A stretch of DNA of 64,000 nucleotides. Source: Oscillospiraceae bacterium (GTDB taxonomy: Bacteria; Bacillota; Clostridia; Oscillospirales; Oscillospiraceae). The stretch spans positions 15,260-79,259 of the forward strand of contig JAHHSM010000002.1 of NCBI GenBank assembly GCA_020025175.1, read 5' to 3'. Each line of letters starts with the position of its first letter. Position 1 is the first letter of the stretch. The position numbers were made by a program, and so were the translations under genes. Below are positions 49,491-57,940 of the stretch, one piece after another. A model generated the notes under the pieces. It saw only the letters and a program-made list of their open reading frames with translations. It was not told the DNA's origin and did no database searches.

Positions 49491-50825
49491 TTATTTGCTC
49501 AATTTTTCCAAAAGCTCAGCACGCATATCTTCGTATCCGGGTTTTCCCAGCAGCGCAAACATATTCTTTTTATAAGATTCCACGCCGGGCTGATCAAAGG
49601 GATTGATTCCCAGCAGATATCCACTCAAACCACAGGCATATTCAAAGAAATAAATCAGTTCGCCCAGAGTGTAGGCGGTATTCTGACCGATATGGATCAC
49701 CAGATTGGGTACACCGCCCTCTACATGCGCCAGCAGGGTTCCGTCCATTGCCTGCTCGTTGACAAAGGACATATCCTTTCCGGCAAGGAAGTTTAAGCCA
49801 TCGCCGTCGCTTTCATCAAAGGGAACAGTCAATGCTGTCAGAGGCTTTTCATAGCGGACAACAGTTTCAAACAGCAACCGTTCGCCCTGCTGGATATACT
49901 GTCCCATGGAATGAAGATCTGCGGTAAATTCCGTACTGGCAGGGAACAGCCCCTTGCCCTCTTTGCCTTCGCTTTCGCCGTAAAGCTGTTTCCACCACTC
50001 TGTCATAAAGCGGAAAGACGGCTCATAGGAAGCAAGAATTTCGATTTTTTTGCCGGATTGATATAAAGCACTGCGCGCTGCGGCATATTGCCATGCAGGA
50101 TTTTCTTGGCCGGGTTTTGCGCACGCTGCCATCATATCGGCAGCACCGCCCATCAATGCGTCAATATCCACACCGCAGGCAGCAATGGGCAGAAGCCCCA
50201 CGGCGCTCAGCACGCTGTAGCGTCCGCCTACGGAATCGGGTACTACAAAGGTTTCGTAGCCCTCTGCATCGGCAAGGGCCTTCAAAACGCCGTGCGTTTT
50301 GTCCGTGGTGGCATAAATACGGGCGCGCGCGCCTTCCTTACCATATTTCTTTTCGCACAGCTCCTTAAAAAAACGGAAGGAAATCGCCGGTTCAGTGGTA
50401 GTGCCGGATTTGGAGATGACATTGATGGAGAAATCCTGCTCTCCGATCAGCTCCACCACTTCATTCAGGGCATCAGCACTCAGCGTGTTGCCGGCAAAAT
50501 AGATATTGGGGGTATCTTTCTTTTTCTGGTTGTAGTTGGGGGAGCATAATGCATCAATGACGCCGCGTGCACCCAAATAGGAACCGCCGATACCGATGAC
50601 AACAAGGGCGGTTGACTGCTGTTGAATTTTTTTAGCGGCAGCTTTGATGCGAGAGAATTCTTCTTTATCATAATCCCGAGGCAGATGAACCCATCCCACA
50701 AAATCATTTCCTATGCCCGAGGCGTCCTGCAGCCAAGTGTGTGCCTGTGCAAGGGGCTGCGCCAACGAAGCCTGATAGGCGGCGGGGACAAATTCTGCAA
50801 TGTTGTTCGTATTGACCTGAATCAT
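49491..50825 (-). CDS. pgi: Glucose-6-phosphate isomerase
   Basis: A 444-residue glycolytic isomerase of the short Gram-positive type. Motifs: VVIGIGGSYLGARGVIDAL, ISKSGTTTEPAISFR (sugar-phosphate loop), DSVGGRYSVLSAVGLLP, GKGLFPASTEFTADLHSMGQ (with catalytic Glu before it) and the final Lys region NPFDQPGVESYKKNMF. GGGAGG lies eight bases before ATG at 50825; an earlier start is unsupported. A promoter is at 50880-50907. No terminator was recognised after the stop. Confidence 0.96.
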   Translation of the reverse strand: MIQVNTNNIAEFVPAAYQASLAQPLAQAHTWLQDASGIGNDFVGWVHLPRDYDKEEFSRIKAAAKKIQQQSTALVVIGIGGSYLGARGVIDALCSPNYNQKKKDTPNIYFAGNTLSADALNEVVELIGEQDFSINVISKSGTTTEPAISFRFFKELCEKKYGKEGARARIYATTDKTHGVLKALADAEGYETFVVPDSVGGRYSVLSAVGLLPIAACGVDIDALMGGAADMMAACAKPGQENPAWQYAAARSALYQSGKKIEILASYEPSFRFMTEWWKQLYGESEGKEGKGLFPASTEFTADLHSMGQYIQQGERLLFETVVRYEKPLTALTVPFDESDGDGLNFLAGKDMSFVNEQAMDGTLLAHVEGGVPNLVIHIGQNTAYTLGELIYFFEYACGLSGYLLGINPFDQPGVESYKKNMFALLGKPGYEDMRAELLEKLSK

Positions 50826-50879
50826 ATGTAAATCCTCCCATTCGCAGTACACAAATTGTGAGCAACGATTCCTATCTTG

Positions 50880-50907
50880 AGTGTATCATAGGCAATGGCA
50901 AAGTCAA
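50880..50907 (-). promoter_or_regulatory. Promoter of pgi
   Basis: Minus-strand TTGACT (50902-50907), 16-bp spacer, TACACT (50880-50885), 55 bases before the start. Confidence 0.6.
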
Positions 50908-50933
50908 GGGAAAAGCGGCGATGGCAATAAAGT

Positions 50934-52076
50934 TCATGCAATAAACAGAGCCTCGTGCAATATTTTTTGTACAATATCCCAATAGGATAAGCGGTCCACT
51001 GATTCTCCTGCCACCAAAGGAATGGTGGTGAGGGTTTTCCCTTCGGAAGTGATGGTCAATGTGCCGATGGGCTGGCCTTCTTCGACAGGTGCAGAAATGC
51101 TTTCCTCGAGTTCCATGGATTTTTCCACCGTGGATACTTTTGTTTTCTCCATCAAAATTTTATCCCGACTGGAAAAAATGGGCTGAACGCTTCCTTTTTT
51201 ACCCATGTTGACGGGGATGGTGGGCAGTGCCTCATTGGGATATACGTCTACAAGCGTGTAATTGGCAAAGCCGTAGCTTAACAGATTTTTGGCGGTTTCA
51301 AAGCGTTCGGCAGAGGTGGGTGCCTTCATAATGGCGGCAATCAATTCCATGCCGTCACGCTCTGCGGTGGCGGAAAGACAATAGAGTGCCGAATCCGTTG
51401 AGCCGGTTTTCAGTCCTGTTGCGCCATCGTAAAAACGGATCAGTTTATTGGTGTTGGCAAGCTGAAATGTACCATTGCGCAATGTATCCATCCAAATGGT
51501 GGTGTAGTTTCGAATATCAGGGTGGTTGAGAATCAGCTCCCGGGACATGAGGGCGATATCATAGGCAGAGGTCACATGTCCTTCGGCAGGCAGTCCGGTG
51601 CAGTTGAGGAAATGGGTTTCGTTCATACCCAGCTCTTTTGCCCGGGCGTTCATGCGTTCCACAAAGCTTTCTTCGCTGCCTGCCACAGCCTCTGCAAGGC
51701 ATACGGCAGCATCATTTCCGGAGGCGACACAGACCGCTTTGATCAGGTCGGAAACGCTCATTTGTTCGCCGACTTTTAAATACACCTGACTGCCGCCCAT
51801 CGATGCGGCGTGATCGCTGACGGACAGCATATCTTCGTAGTGCAGGCGGTCATCCGCGATGGCTTCCATCACAAGAAGCAGGGTCATGACTTTCGTTACA
51901 GATGCCGGCTCCAGCTGTTCATGTTCATTTTGAGCATAAATCAAGGTGCCGGTTTCTTTTTCCATCAGCGCAAGGCTCTGCGCGCCCGATGTGATGGGCG
52001 CGGCATAAACGCATGGCATAAGACAGGACAGCGACAGCGCAAAACAAAAAAACAGGAGCAGTATTTTTTTCAACAT
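50934..52076 (-). CDS. D-alanyl-D-alanine carboxypeptidase (DacF-like)
   Basis: A 380-residue low-molecular-weight penicillin-binding protein. A signal peptide ends near VYAAP. The active-site motifs are SVTK (Ser59, Lys62), SGN (VASGNDAAV) and KTG (GLKTGSTDSAL), followed by a C-terminal PBP5-type domain and an amphipathic end. It trims peptidoglycan stem peptides. Similarity to DacF and a sporulation-type promoter motif (52107-52134) suggest a role in spore cortex, but a vegetative DacA role is possible. GGAGG is seven bases before the ATG. Confidence 0.88.
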   Translation of the reverse strand: MLKKILLLFFCFALSLSCLMPCVYAAPITSGAQSLALMEKETGTLIYAQNEHEQLEPASVTKVMTLLLVMEAIADDRLHYEDMLSVSDHAASMGGSQVYLKVGEQMSVSDLIKAVCVASGNDAAVCLAEAVAGSEESFVERMNARAKELGMNETHFLNCTGLPAEGHVTSAYDIALMSRELILNHPDIRNYTTIWMDTLRNGTFQLANTNKLIRFYDGATGLKTGSTDSALYCLSATAERDGMELIAAIMKAPTSAERFETAKNLLSYGFANYTLVDVYPNEALPTIPVNMGKKGSVQPIFSSRDKILMEKTKVSTVEKSMELEESISAPVEEGQPIGTLTITSEGKTLTTIPLVAGESVDRLSYWDIVQKILHEALFIA

Positions 52077-52106
52077 AAAAATGCCTCCATAGAATGATCT
52101 TATTCC

Positions 52107-52134
52107 AGTTTATGAAAGAAGGAAGCAGTTATGC
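52107..52134 (-). promoter_or_regulatory. Possible sporulation sigma factor promoter of the dacF-like gene
   Basis: Minus-strand GCATA (52130-52134), 15-bp spacer, CATAAACT (52107-52114). The pattern resembles sigma-F/sigma-G or sigma-E promoters rather than sigma A; the dacF gene of Bacillus is sigma-F dependent. Confidence 0.35.
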
Positions 52135-52169
52135 TTAAAAGGGGAAAAGGATGATCGACAGGATTTTTC

Positions 52170-52198
52170 TTGCAATATACAGAGAACTTTGCTATAAT
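52170..52198 (+). promoter_or_regulatory. Promoter of tRNA-Gly
   Basis: TTGCAA (52170-52175), 17-bp spacer, TATAAT (52193-52198), 21 bases before the tRNA. Confidence 0.85.
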
Positions 52199-52218
52199 AC
52201 ATATCACTGCAAGAATTT

Positions 52219-52292
52219 GCAGGGTTGGTATATCGGTATTACAGCGGCTTCCCAAGCCGTTAAGGCGGGTTCGACTCCCGTACCCTGCTCCA
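52219..52292 (+). tRNA. tRNA-Gly (CCC), CCA end encoded
   Basis: Acceptor stem GCAGGGT pairs with ACCCTGC; anticodon stem GCGGC/GCCGT carries the loop TTCCCAA, giving anticodon CCC; T arm GCGGG-TTCGACT-CCCGT. The CCA is encoded (52290-52292). It has its own promoter and terminator. Confidence 0.95.
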
Positions 52293-52294
52293 AA

Positions 52295-52328
52295 GAAAAG
52301 GCACGCCTGAGGCGTGCCTTTTCTTTTT
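52295..52328 (+). terminator. Terminator of tRNA-Gly
   Basis: A 13-bp stem GAAAAGGCACGCC/GGCGTGCCTTTTC with a 3-nt loop, followed by TTTTT. Confidence 0.92.
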
Positions 52329-52338
52329 AGATCGTGCC

Positions 52339-52385
52339 AAGAAGGCTCATTTGTCAATTACGACAAATGAGCCTTCTTTTTTTAT
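52339..52385 (+). terminator. Second terminator hairpin
   Basis: A 17-bp perfect stem (52339-52355 with 52362-52378, 6-nt loop) followed on the plus strand by T7. It backs up the tRNA terminator and, in the other direction, lies right after the stop of the symporter gene. Confidence 0.9.
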
Positions 52386-53791
52386 CAGCGTTTCTTTTTG
52401 AAGTTTGTTTCGTAATCCTTGAGGGAGTCCAGCGCGCGGCGGGACAGAGGGAAGAGGAAAATCAAATTGAAAACAGTCATCAGACCGACACCCACATCGC
52501 CCAGCTCCCACACAAAGGTGTAGGCGGCAAGACCGCCGATAAAGAGCATCACCAGCGCGACAATTTTATAGGCGGTTTGAGAGAACCAGTTATCGCCGAA
52601 GAGGTATGCCACATTGGATCGGGCATAGAACAGGATGCCGATAAAGGTGGAGAAGCTGAACAGCCACAAAATTGCGGCAATCAGAATCGAGCCGAATGCG
52701 CCCAAATGATAATGCATCGCAGCCTGCATCAAATCCATGCCTGAAAGTCCGTTGGTGACTTCGGCAGGAGCAAGGAGCATAATGAACGCAGTGCAGCTGC
52801 AAATCACAATCGTGTCAATAAATACGCCCAGAGCCTGGCTCAAACCAACCTTGGCAGGATGATCGGTTTCTGCTGCTGCGGCGGCGCAGGGAGCGGAACC
52901 GCTGCCGGCCTCATTGGAGAACAAACCACGCTTGATACCGTTCATCAAAACGGCACCAAAGCCACCGGCAACCATCTGGCGAAAACCGAAGGCTTCCGCG
53001 AAAATCTGCTCGAAGACACCGGGCAGCTGGGGCAAATTGATAAGAATCAGGACAATGGTGATCAGGAAGTAGCAGCCTGCCATAATAGGAACCAGCACAT
53101 CCAGCACTTTCACCGTTGCGTTTTTGCGCAGAACAATGATGGCAGCCAGAACAACAAGAACAACGGTGGTGTACAGGGGTGGGATATGAAAGGCGTTGCT
53201 GAAGGCGGAGGAAACAGAGTTGCTGATGACCTGGCTGATACCGCACCAGCAAATCAAGCCGGACAGTGCAAATAAAACTGCCATAATGGAGTAACGCTGT
53301 TTCTTGCCACGCTTTTCTTCCCCAAAACGGTGGATATAGTAAGCGGGACCACCGCGATAACCGCCGTAGAGGGGATCTTTTTCCTTGTATAGCTGGGCGA
53401 GGGTTGATTCAATGAATGCGGTGGCAGAGCCGAGCAGTGCCGAAACCCACATCCAGAATACAGCACCCGCGCCACCTGCGGAAATGGCAGCCACAACGCC
53501 CACCAGATTGCCCATGCCAACACGGGTGGCGGTGGAAACGATCAGTGTTTGCAGGGTGGAAAGACTGCGGCCCTGCGCACCTTTCTTTTCCAGCAATGCA
53601 CGAACCATATCGGGAAACAGACGGATCTGCATGCATTTTGTGCGAAGGGTAAAATAGATGCCTGTGGGAATCAAAAGAAGCACCAGAAGGGACAGACCCA
53701 ATGTTCCACCGCCTGGCAAAGGAATGGTAATCAGATCGTTCCACAGCAGTCCGTAGATTCCGTGAACAATTGCGGTGATTGTATTTATCAT
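52385..53791 (-). CDS. Sodium:alanine/glycine symporter (AGCS family)
   Basis: A 468-residue membrane transporter with about 11 transmembrane segments. The conserved GMGNLVGVVAAISAGGAGAVF and PLYGGYRGGPAYYI stretches, and FSNEAGSGSAPCAAAAAETD in the middle, are AGCS signatures. Family members import alanine, glycine or glutamine with sodium. ATG at 53791 (MINTITAIVH) lies eight bases after GAGG; an ATG two codons earlier is too close. It is divergent from a LysR-type gene, which probably controls it. Confidence 0.93.
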   Translation of the reverse strand: MINTITAIVHGIYGLLWNDLITIPLPGGGTLGLSLLVLLLIPTGIYFTLRTKCMQIRLFPDMVRALLEKKGAQGRSLSTLQTLIVSTATRVGMGNLVGVVAAISAGGAGAVFWMWVSALLGSATAFIESTLAQLYKEKDPLYGGYRGGPAYYIHRFGEEKRGKKQRYSIMAVLFALSGLICWCGISQVISNSVSSAFSNAFHIPPLYTTVVLVVLAAIIVLRKNATVKVLDVLVPIMAGCYFLITIVLILINLPQLPGVFEQIFAEAFGFRQMVAGGFGAVLMNGIKRGLFSNEAGSGSAPCAAAAAETDHPAKVGLSQALGVFIDTIVICSCTAFIMLLAPAEVTNGLSGMDLMQAAMHYHLGAFGSILIAAILWLFSFSTFIGILFYARSNVAYLFGDNWFSQTAYKIVALVMLFIGGLAAYTFVWELGDVGVGLMTVFNLIFLFPLSRRALDSLKDYETNFKKKR

Positions 53792-53829
53792 AATCATAAC
53801 CTCGCTTTAGTTGATTTTTCAGTGGATTC

Positions 53830-53858
53830 AGTATATATTAAGTTTTGTAATTTGTAAA
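53830..53858 (-). promoter_or_regulatory. Promoter of the symporter gene
   Basis: Minus-strand TTTACA (53853-53858), 17-bp spacer, TATACT (53830-53835) in the 125-bp region shared with the divergent LysR gene. AT-rich dyads around it could bind the regulator. Confidence 0.65.
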
Positions 53859-53916
53859 ATTGATAATTATTATATATAGCATCGAAAAATTAGATGTTAG
53901 GATGAGGATGATAAAA

Positions 53917-54795
53917 ATGGATATTCGATTGTTGAAAACTTTTATCTGTGTGGCGGAATTGGGGGGATTCACGAAAGCAGCGAATTTTCTGGGATATTCG
54001 CAGTCTACGATTTCCTTTCAGATCAAGGAGGTGGAGGATGAGCTGGGGGGTAAACTTTTTGAGCGTATTAACCATACAGTAGCATTGACCGATCAGGGGC
54101 GCGCAGTGCTGCGATATGCGCACCAGATTGACCACCTCACGCAGGAAATGGGTGAGGCAATGAAAGCGGAAAAGCAGGTGGAGGGACATATTCGCATGGC
54201 AACGGCAGATTCCCTGTGCCATTCTCTGCTGGGAGAGCAGTTTTTAGAATTTCGAAGGGCATATCCCGGTGTAACATTTAAAATCATTACTGCCGATACA
54301 AAAGAAATTGCCCGCCTGCTGAATCACAATGAAGTGGATTTTGTCATGACGCTGGATAACCATATTTATAATGCGGAGTATATTATTGTCAAAGAGGAGA
54401 AAATCCAGACCCATTTTGTGGCAGCGCCAAGCAATCCGTTGGCGCGCGCAAAGATGCTGCGTATTTGGGATTTGCTGGACCAGCCCTTTCTGCTGACGGA
54501 ATACGGTATGAGCTATCGCCGCCTGATGGATGAGAAGCTGGCAGAGGAATCTTTGGAGATTTTTCCGGTGCTGGAAAGCGGTGATGTGCGTGAGCTTTGC
54601 CGCTTGGTTGAGGCAGGAGCAGGGGTTTCCTTTTTGCCGGACTATGTGACAGAGGAAGGGGTGCGCGCAGGCAAAATGATCTATCTCCCTGTGGAAAACT
54701 TTGAGATTGTGGTTTGGAAACAGCTGCTGTATCATCGCGATAAATGGCTGTTTCCCGCCATGCGTGCAGCCATTGACTACTGTAAAAAATGCTGA
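53917..54795 (+). CDS. LysR-family transcriptional regulator
   Basis: A 292-residue regulator. N-terminal winged HTH: MDIRLLKTFICVAELGGFTKAANFLGYSQ and STISFQIKEVEDELGGKLF (quoted as separate parts), followed by a periplasmic-binding-like effector domain (VEGHIRMATADSLCHSLL, AGAGVSFLPDYV). It probably senses an amino acid and controls the divergent symporter; the effector is not known. The start at 53917 has GAGG nine bases upstream. Confidence 0.9.
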   Translation: MDIRLLKTFICVAELGGFTKAANFLGYSQSTISFQIKEVEDELGGKLFERINHTVALTDQGRAVLRYAHQIDHLTQEMGEAMKAEKQVEGHIRMATADSLCHSLLGEQFLEFRRAYPGVTFKIITADTKEIARLLNHNEVDFVMTLDNHIYNAEYIIVKEEKIQTHFVAAPSNPLARAKMLRIWDLLDQPFLLTEYGMSYRRLMDEKLAEESLEIFPVLESGDVRELCRLVEAGAGVSFLPDYVTEEGVRAGKMIYLPVENFEIVVWKQLLYHRDKWLFPAMRAAIDYCKKC

Positions 54796-54801
54796 GAAAA
54801 G

Positions 54802-54843
54802 AAAAATGCTTTCGATTGCATCGCAATCGAAAGCATTTTTTTG
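54802..54843. terminator. Bidirectional terminator between LysR gene and prfC
   Basis: An 18-bp perfect stem (54802-54819 with 54823-54840) with 3-nt loop, A run before and T run after; between convergent genes. Confidence 0.95.
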
Positions 54844-54851
54844 TTTGAAAC

Positions 54852-56432
54852 TTAAACGGACAGTGATTCGCTCAGCTCTAAGCCGGGATTGTGCTTTGTC
54901 AGGAAGCTGACAGCCCACTCACCGCCAAAGGCAACCAGCAGACGGCCCTTGAAGTCCTCCAGCAGGGAAGCACCGGTGCACAGGACGAGATCCTGCGGTG
55001 GGCAGGGGCAGGAGGTGATCCGGCGCAGATGCTCATAGGGCAGACCTGCGGTATACATGTCCACACCATATTCGTTTTTCATGCGGTATTCAAACACATC
55101 AAACTGCAGTGTGCCCACCACACCGACGATGACTTCTTCCAGACCGGAGTTTGGAATTTTAAAGATCTGGATGGCACCTTCCTGAGCAATCTGTTCGGTA
55201 CCTTTGATAAACTGCTTGCGTTTCATGGTGTTCTTGGGGGAAACACGCATAAAATGCTCAGGCTCGAAAGTGGGGATACCGGAATATTTGAACTTTTTGC
55301 CGGGCACCGTGATGGTATCGCCGATGGAGAAGATGCCGGGGTCAAATACGCTGATGATATCGCCGGCAAAGGCTTCTTCCACGATTTCACGCTCTGCAGC
55401 CATCATGGTCTGGGGCTGGGACAGACGCATTTTCTTGCCTGTCTGCATATGGTAATATTCACGATCACGCACGAACTGACCGGAGCAGATGCGCATAAAT
55501 GCCAGACGGTCGCGGTGGGCCTTGTTCATGTTTGCCTGAATTTTGAAAACAAAGGCGGAAAAATCTTCGCTGAACACATCAATTTCGCCGCAGTCCGCCG
55601 TGCGGGACAGGGGTGCTGTGGTCATGCGCAGAAATTCCTTCAGGAAGGGTTCAATACCAAAGTTTGTCAGTGCAGAACCAAAAAACACAGGCGAAAGAGT
55701 ACCGTTGCGCACAGCGTCCATGTCAAATTCACGGCCTGCACCCAGCAGTTCCACGTCATCACGCAGCGTTTCCCAACGCTTTTCGCCAATGATCTCGCCC
55801 ACCTGAGGATCTTCGAGATCAACTTCGGTGGTCGTGGCCTTTTTGTCGTGACCTTCCGCAGTGAAGAAAATAATATTCTTGTTTTCACGGTCATAGACGC
55901 CCTTGAACTCGCGGCCACAGCCAATGGGCCAGTTCATGGGATAGGTGTCGATGCCCAGTTCCTTTTCCACCTCTTCGCAAAGCTCCAGGGGATCGCGCGT
56001 CTCACGGTCCATTTTATTGATAAAAGTAAAAATGGGGATATGACGCAATGCGCAGACTTTAAACAGCTTTCTTGTCTGGGGTTCAACACCCTTTGCGCCG
56101 TCGATGACCATGACGGCACTGTCTGCTGCCATCAGCGTGCGATAGGTATCCTCAGAAAAGTCCTGATGACCCGGGGTATCCAGAATATTGATGCAGTAGC
56201 CATTGTGCTGAAACTGCATGACAGAGGAGGTAACGGAAATGCCGCGCTGCTTTTCGATTTCCATCCAGTCAGATGTGGCTGCACGGGCACGCTTGCCCTT
56301 GACCTCGCCTGCCTGGGCGATTGCTCCGCCATAAAGCAGAAATTTCTCTGTCAGTGTGGTTTTACCCGCATCGGGGTGCGAAATGATCGCAAAAGTCCGG
56401 CGACGGGAGATTTCGTCGTGTAAATGAGACAT
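54852..56432 (-). CDS. prfC: Peptide chain release factor 3
   Basis: A 526-residue translational GTPase that recycles RF1/RF2. G motifs: SHPDAGKTTLTEKFL (G1), RGISVTSSV (G2), ILDTPGHQDFSED (G3), FINKMDRE (G4). The GAIAQAGEVKGKRARAATSDW insertion, quoted here only in part as GEVKGKRA, and C-terminal domains with FGSALTNFGIEPFL separate it from EF-G. AGGAGG is six bases before ATG at 56432; the longer frame to 56504 is unsupported. Confidence 0.96.
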   Translation of the reverse strand: MSHLHDEISRRRTFAIISHPDAGKTTLTEKFLLYGGAIAQAGEVKGKRARAATSDWMEIEKQRGISVTSSVMQFQHNGYCINILDTPGHQDFSEDTYRTLMAADSAVMVIDGAKGVEPQTRKLFKVCALRHIPIFTFINKMDRETRDPLELCEEVEKELGIDTYPMNWPIGCGREFKGVYDRENKNIIFFTAEGHDKKATTTEVDLEDPQVGEIIGEKRWETLRDDVELLGAGREFDMDAVRNGTLSPVFFGSALTNFGIEPFLKEFLRMTTAPLSRTADCGEIDVFSEDFSAFVFKIQANMNKAHRDRLAFMRICSGQFVRDREYYHMQTGKKMRLSQPQTMMAAEREIVEEAFAGDIISVFDPGIFSIGDTITVPGKKFKYSGIPTFEPEHFMRVSPKNTMKRKQFIKGTEQIAQEGAIQIFKIPNSGLEEVIVGVVGTLQFDVFEYRMKNEYGVDMYTAGLPYEHLRRITSCPCPPQDLVLCTGASLLEDFKGRLLVAFGGEWAVSFLTKHNPGLELSESLSV

Positions 56433-56475
56433 ACAAGTCCTCCTGTATGAAAATATATAATGATTGCAATTTATT

Positions 56476-56504
56476 AAAATACCATATTTTATGATTTTTT
56501 TCAA
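56476..56504 (-). promoter_or_regulatory. Promoter of prfC
   Basis: Minus-strand TTGAAA (56499-56504), 17-bp spacer, TATTTT (56476-56481), 44 bases before the start. Confidence 0.5.
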
Positions 56505-56562
56505 TGTTTTCTTTTTGTTTTAACCAATATTTTATAAAAAAATTTCAAAATAAACAACTTTG

Positions 56563-56599
56563 AAAAAAGACGCTGCAAGAAAAATTGCGGTGCTTTTTT
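56563..56599. terminator. Hairpin with A/T runs upstream of the arcA promoter
   Basis: Stem CGCTGCAA/TTGCGGTG (two G-T pairs, 6-nt loop) extended by A6/T6 runs. It lies between the divergent prfC and arcA genes, where no terminator is needed for either; it may insulate arcA or end an unseen short transcript. Confidence 0.5.
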
Positions 56600-56626
56600 G
56601 TGTTCTTGGAGTATGAAATGTATAAA
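56598..56626 (+). promoter_or_regulatory. Promoter of the arc genes
   Basis: TTGTGT (56598-56603), 17-bp spacer, TATAAA (56621-56626), 45 bases before arcA. No convincing ArgR box was found. Confidence 0.5.
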
Positions 56627-56670
56627 ATGGTCAATTATAAAAAAGGAATTAAAAAAAGGAGTGATGAGTC

Positions 56671-57903
56671 ATGGATCAAAAAGCACCTCTGCACAATACA
56701 TGCGAAATTGGCCCTTTGCGCAAAGTTTTATTGCATCGCCCAGGCAGAGAACTTGAAAATTTGATGCCGGATTATTTGGAACGATTATTATTCGATGATA
56801 TTCCCTACCTCAAGCTTGCCCAGGAGGAACACGATACATTCGCCGACACGCTGCGCACCTTCGGTGTGGATGTGCTGTATCTGACCGATTTGACGGCAGA
56901 AGCGGTGACAGATGACGGTGTGCGCCGCCAGTTTATCACCGATTATCTGGACGAGGCGGATATTGCCAATGCGCGCGTGCGTGATATGCTGACGGAATAT
57001 TTCTCATCCCTGCCTGCCAAGCAGCTGGTGGAACAGATGGAGGCAGGCGTGCGCAAAAGTGAGGTGCAGCATTTTGAACAAACACGTCTTGCGGATTTGA
57101 CCGCCTTTGGAGAAGAGGAATACCCCTTTGTGGTTGATCCCATGCCGAACCTGTATTTTACCCGTGATCCCTTCGCGGTGGTGGGCAGAGGCGTTGCAAT
57201 CCACAAAATGCATACAAAAACACGCAACCGTGAAACGCTCTTCGGCAAGTATATTTTCGAACATCATCCTCTCTATAAAAATGTACCCAAGTGGTATGAC
57301 CGCGGCGAAACCTCCTCTTTGGAAGGCGGCGATATTCTGGTGCTGAGCCCTGAGGTTTTGGCGGTGGGAATTTCCGAGCGCACCGAGGAGGATTCCATCG
57401 ATAAATTTGCCCAGACGCTGCTCAGTCAAAGCGAAACCTTTAAAAAAGTTCTGGCGATCAATATTCCCAAAACCCGTGCGCTGATGCATCTGGATACCGT
57501 GTTCACCATGGTGGATGTGGGCGTATTTACGGTGCATCCTGCTATTTTGCGGGATCTGGATGTGTATGTGCTGGAACTGGGGAAAAACAGCAAGGTGCAG
57601 ATCCGCGAGGAGCAAGGCAGACTGAACGATATCCTGCGGCGCCATTTGAATCTTGATAAAGTTGAACTGATTCCCTGCGGCGGAGGAAACTCCATTGATG
57701 CGGCCCGTGAGCAGTGGAGTGATGCAAGCAATACGCTGGCAATTGCTCCGGGTGAAGTTGTGGTATATTCCAGAAATTATGTGACCAACCGTTTGCTGGA
57801 AGAACACGGCATCACCATTCACTGCATTCCTTCCAGCGAGCTTTCCCGCGGGCGCGGCGGTCCGCGCTGCATGAGCATGCCCTTTGTGCGGGAAGATTTG
57901 TAA
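56671..57903 (+). CDS. arcA: Arginine deiminase
   Basis: A 410-residue enzyme converting arginine to citrulline and ammonia. Guanidine-modifying fold motifs: NLYFTRDPFAVVG, SLEGGDILVLS, HLDTVFTMVD, CGGGNSIDAAREQW and the catalytic Cys400 in GPRCMSMP. Length matches the family. AAAGGAG lies nine bases before the ATG. It heads a cluster with ornithine carbamoyltransferase and an ArcD-like transporter for fermentative arginine use. Confidence 0.97.
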   Translation: MDQKAPLHNTCEIGPLRKVLLHRPGRELENLMPDYLERLLFDDIPYLKLAQEEHDTFADTLRTFGVDVLYLTDLTAEAVTDDGVRRQFITDYLDEADIANARVRDMLTEYFSSLPAKQLVEQMEAGVRKSEVQHFEQTRLADLTAFGEEEYPFVVDPMPNLYFTRDPFAVVGRGVAIHKMHTKTRNRETLFGKYIFEHHPLYKNVPKWYDRGETSSLEGGDILVLSPEVLAVGISERTEEDSIDKFAQTLLSQSETFKKVLAINIPKTRALMHLDTVFTMVDVGVFTVHPAILRDLDVYVLELGKNSKVQIREEQGRLNDILRRHLNLDKVELIPCGGGNSIDAAREQWSDASNTLAIAPGEVVVYSRNYVTNRLLEEHGITIHCIPSSELSRGRGGPRCMSMPFVREDL

Positions 57904-57940
57904 CAATCGTTTTTTATAAAATGAAAAGGAGAATCACAGT

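Noticed and set aside
54891..56423. 510-codon open frame antisense to prfC
   Set aside because: Antisense shadow of a highly conserved GTPase gene.
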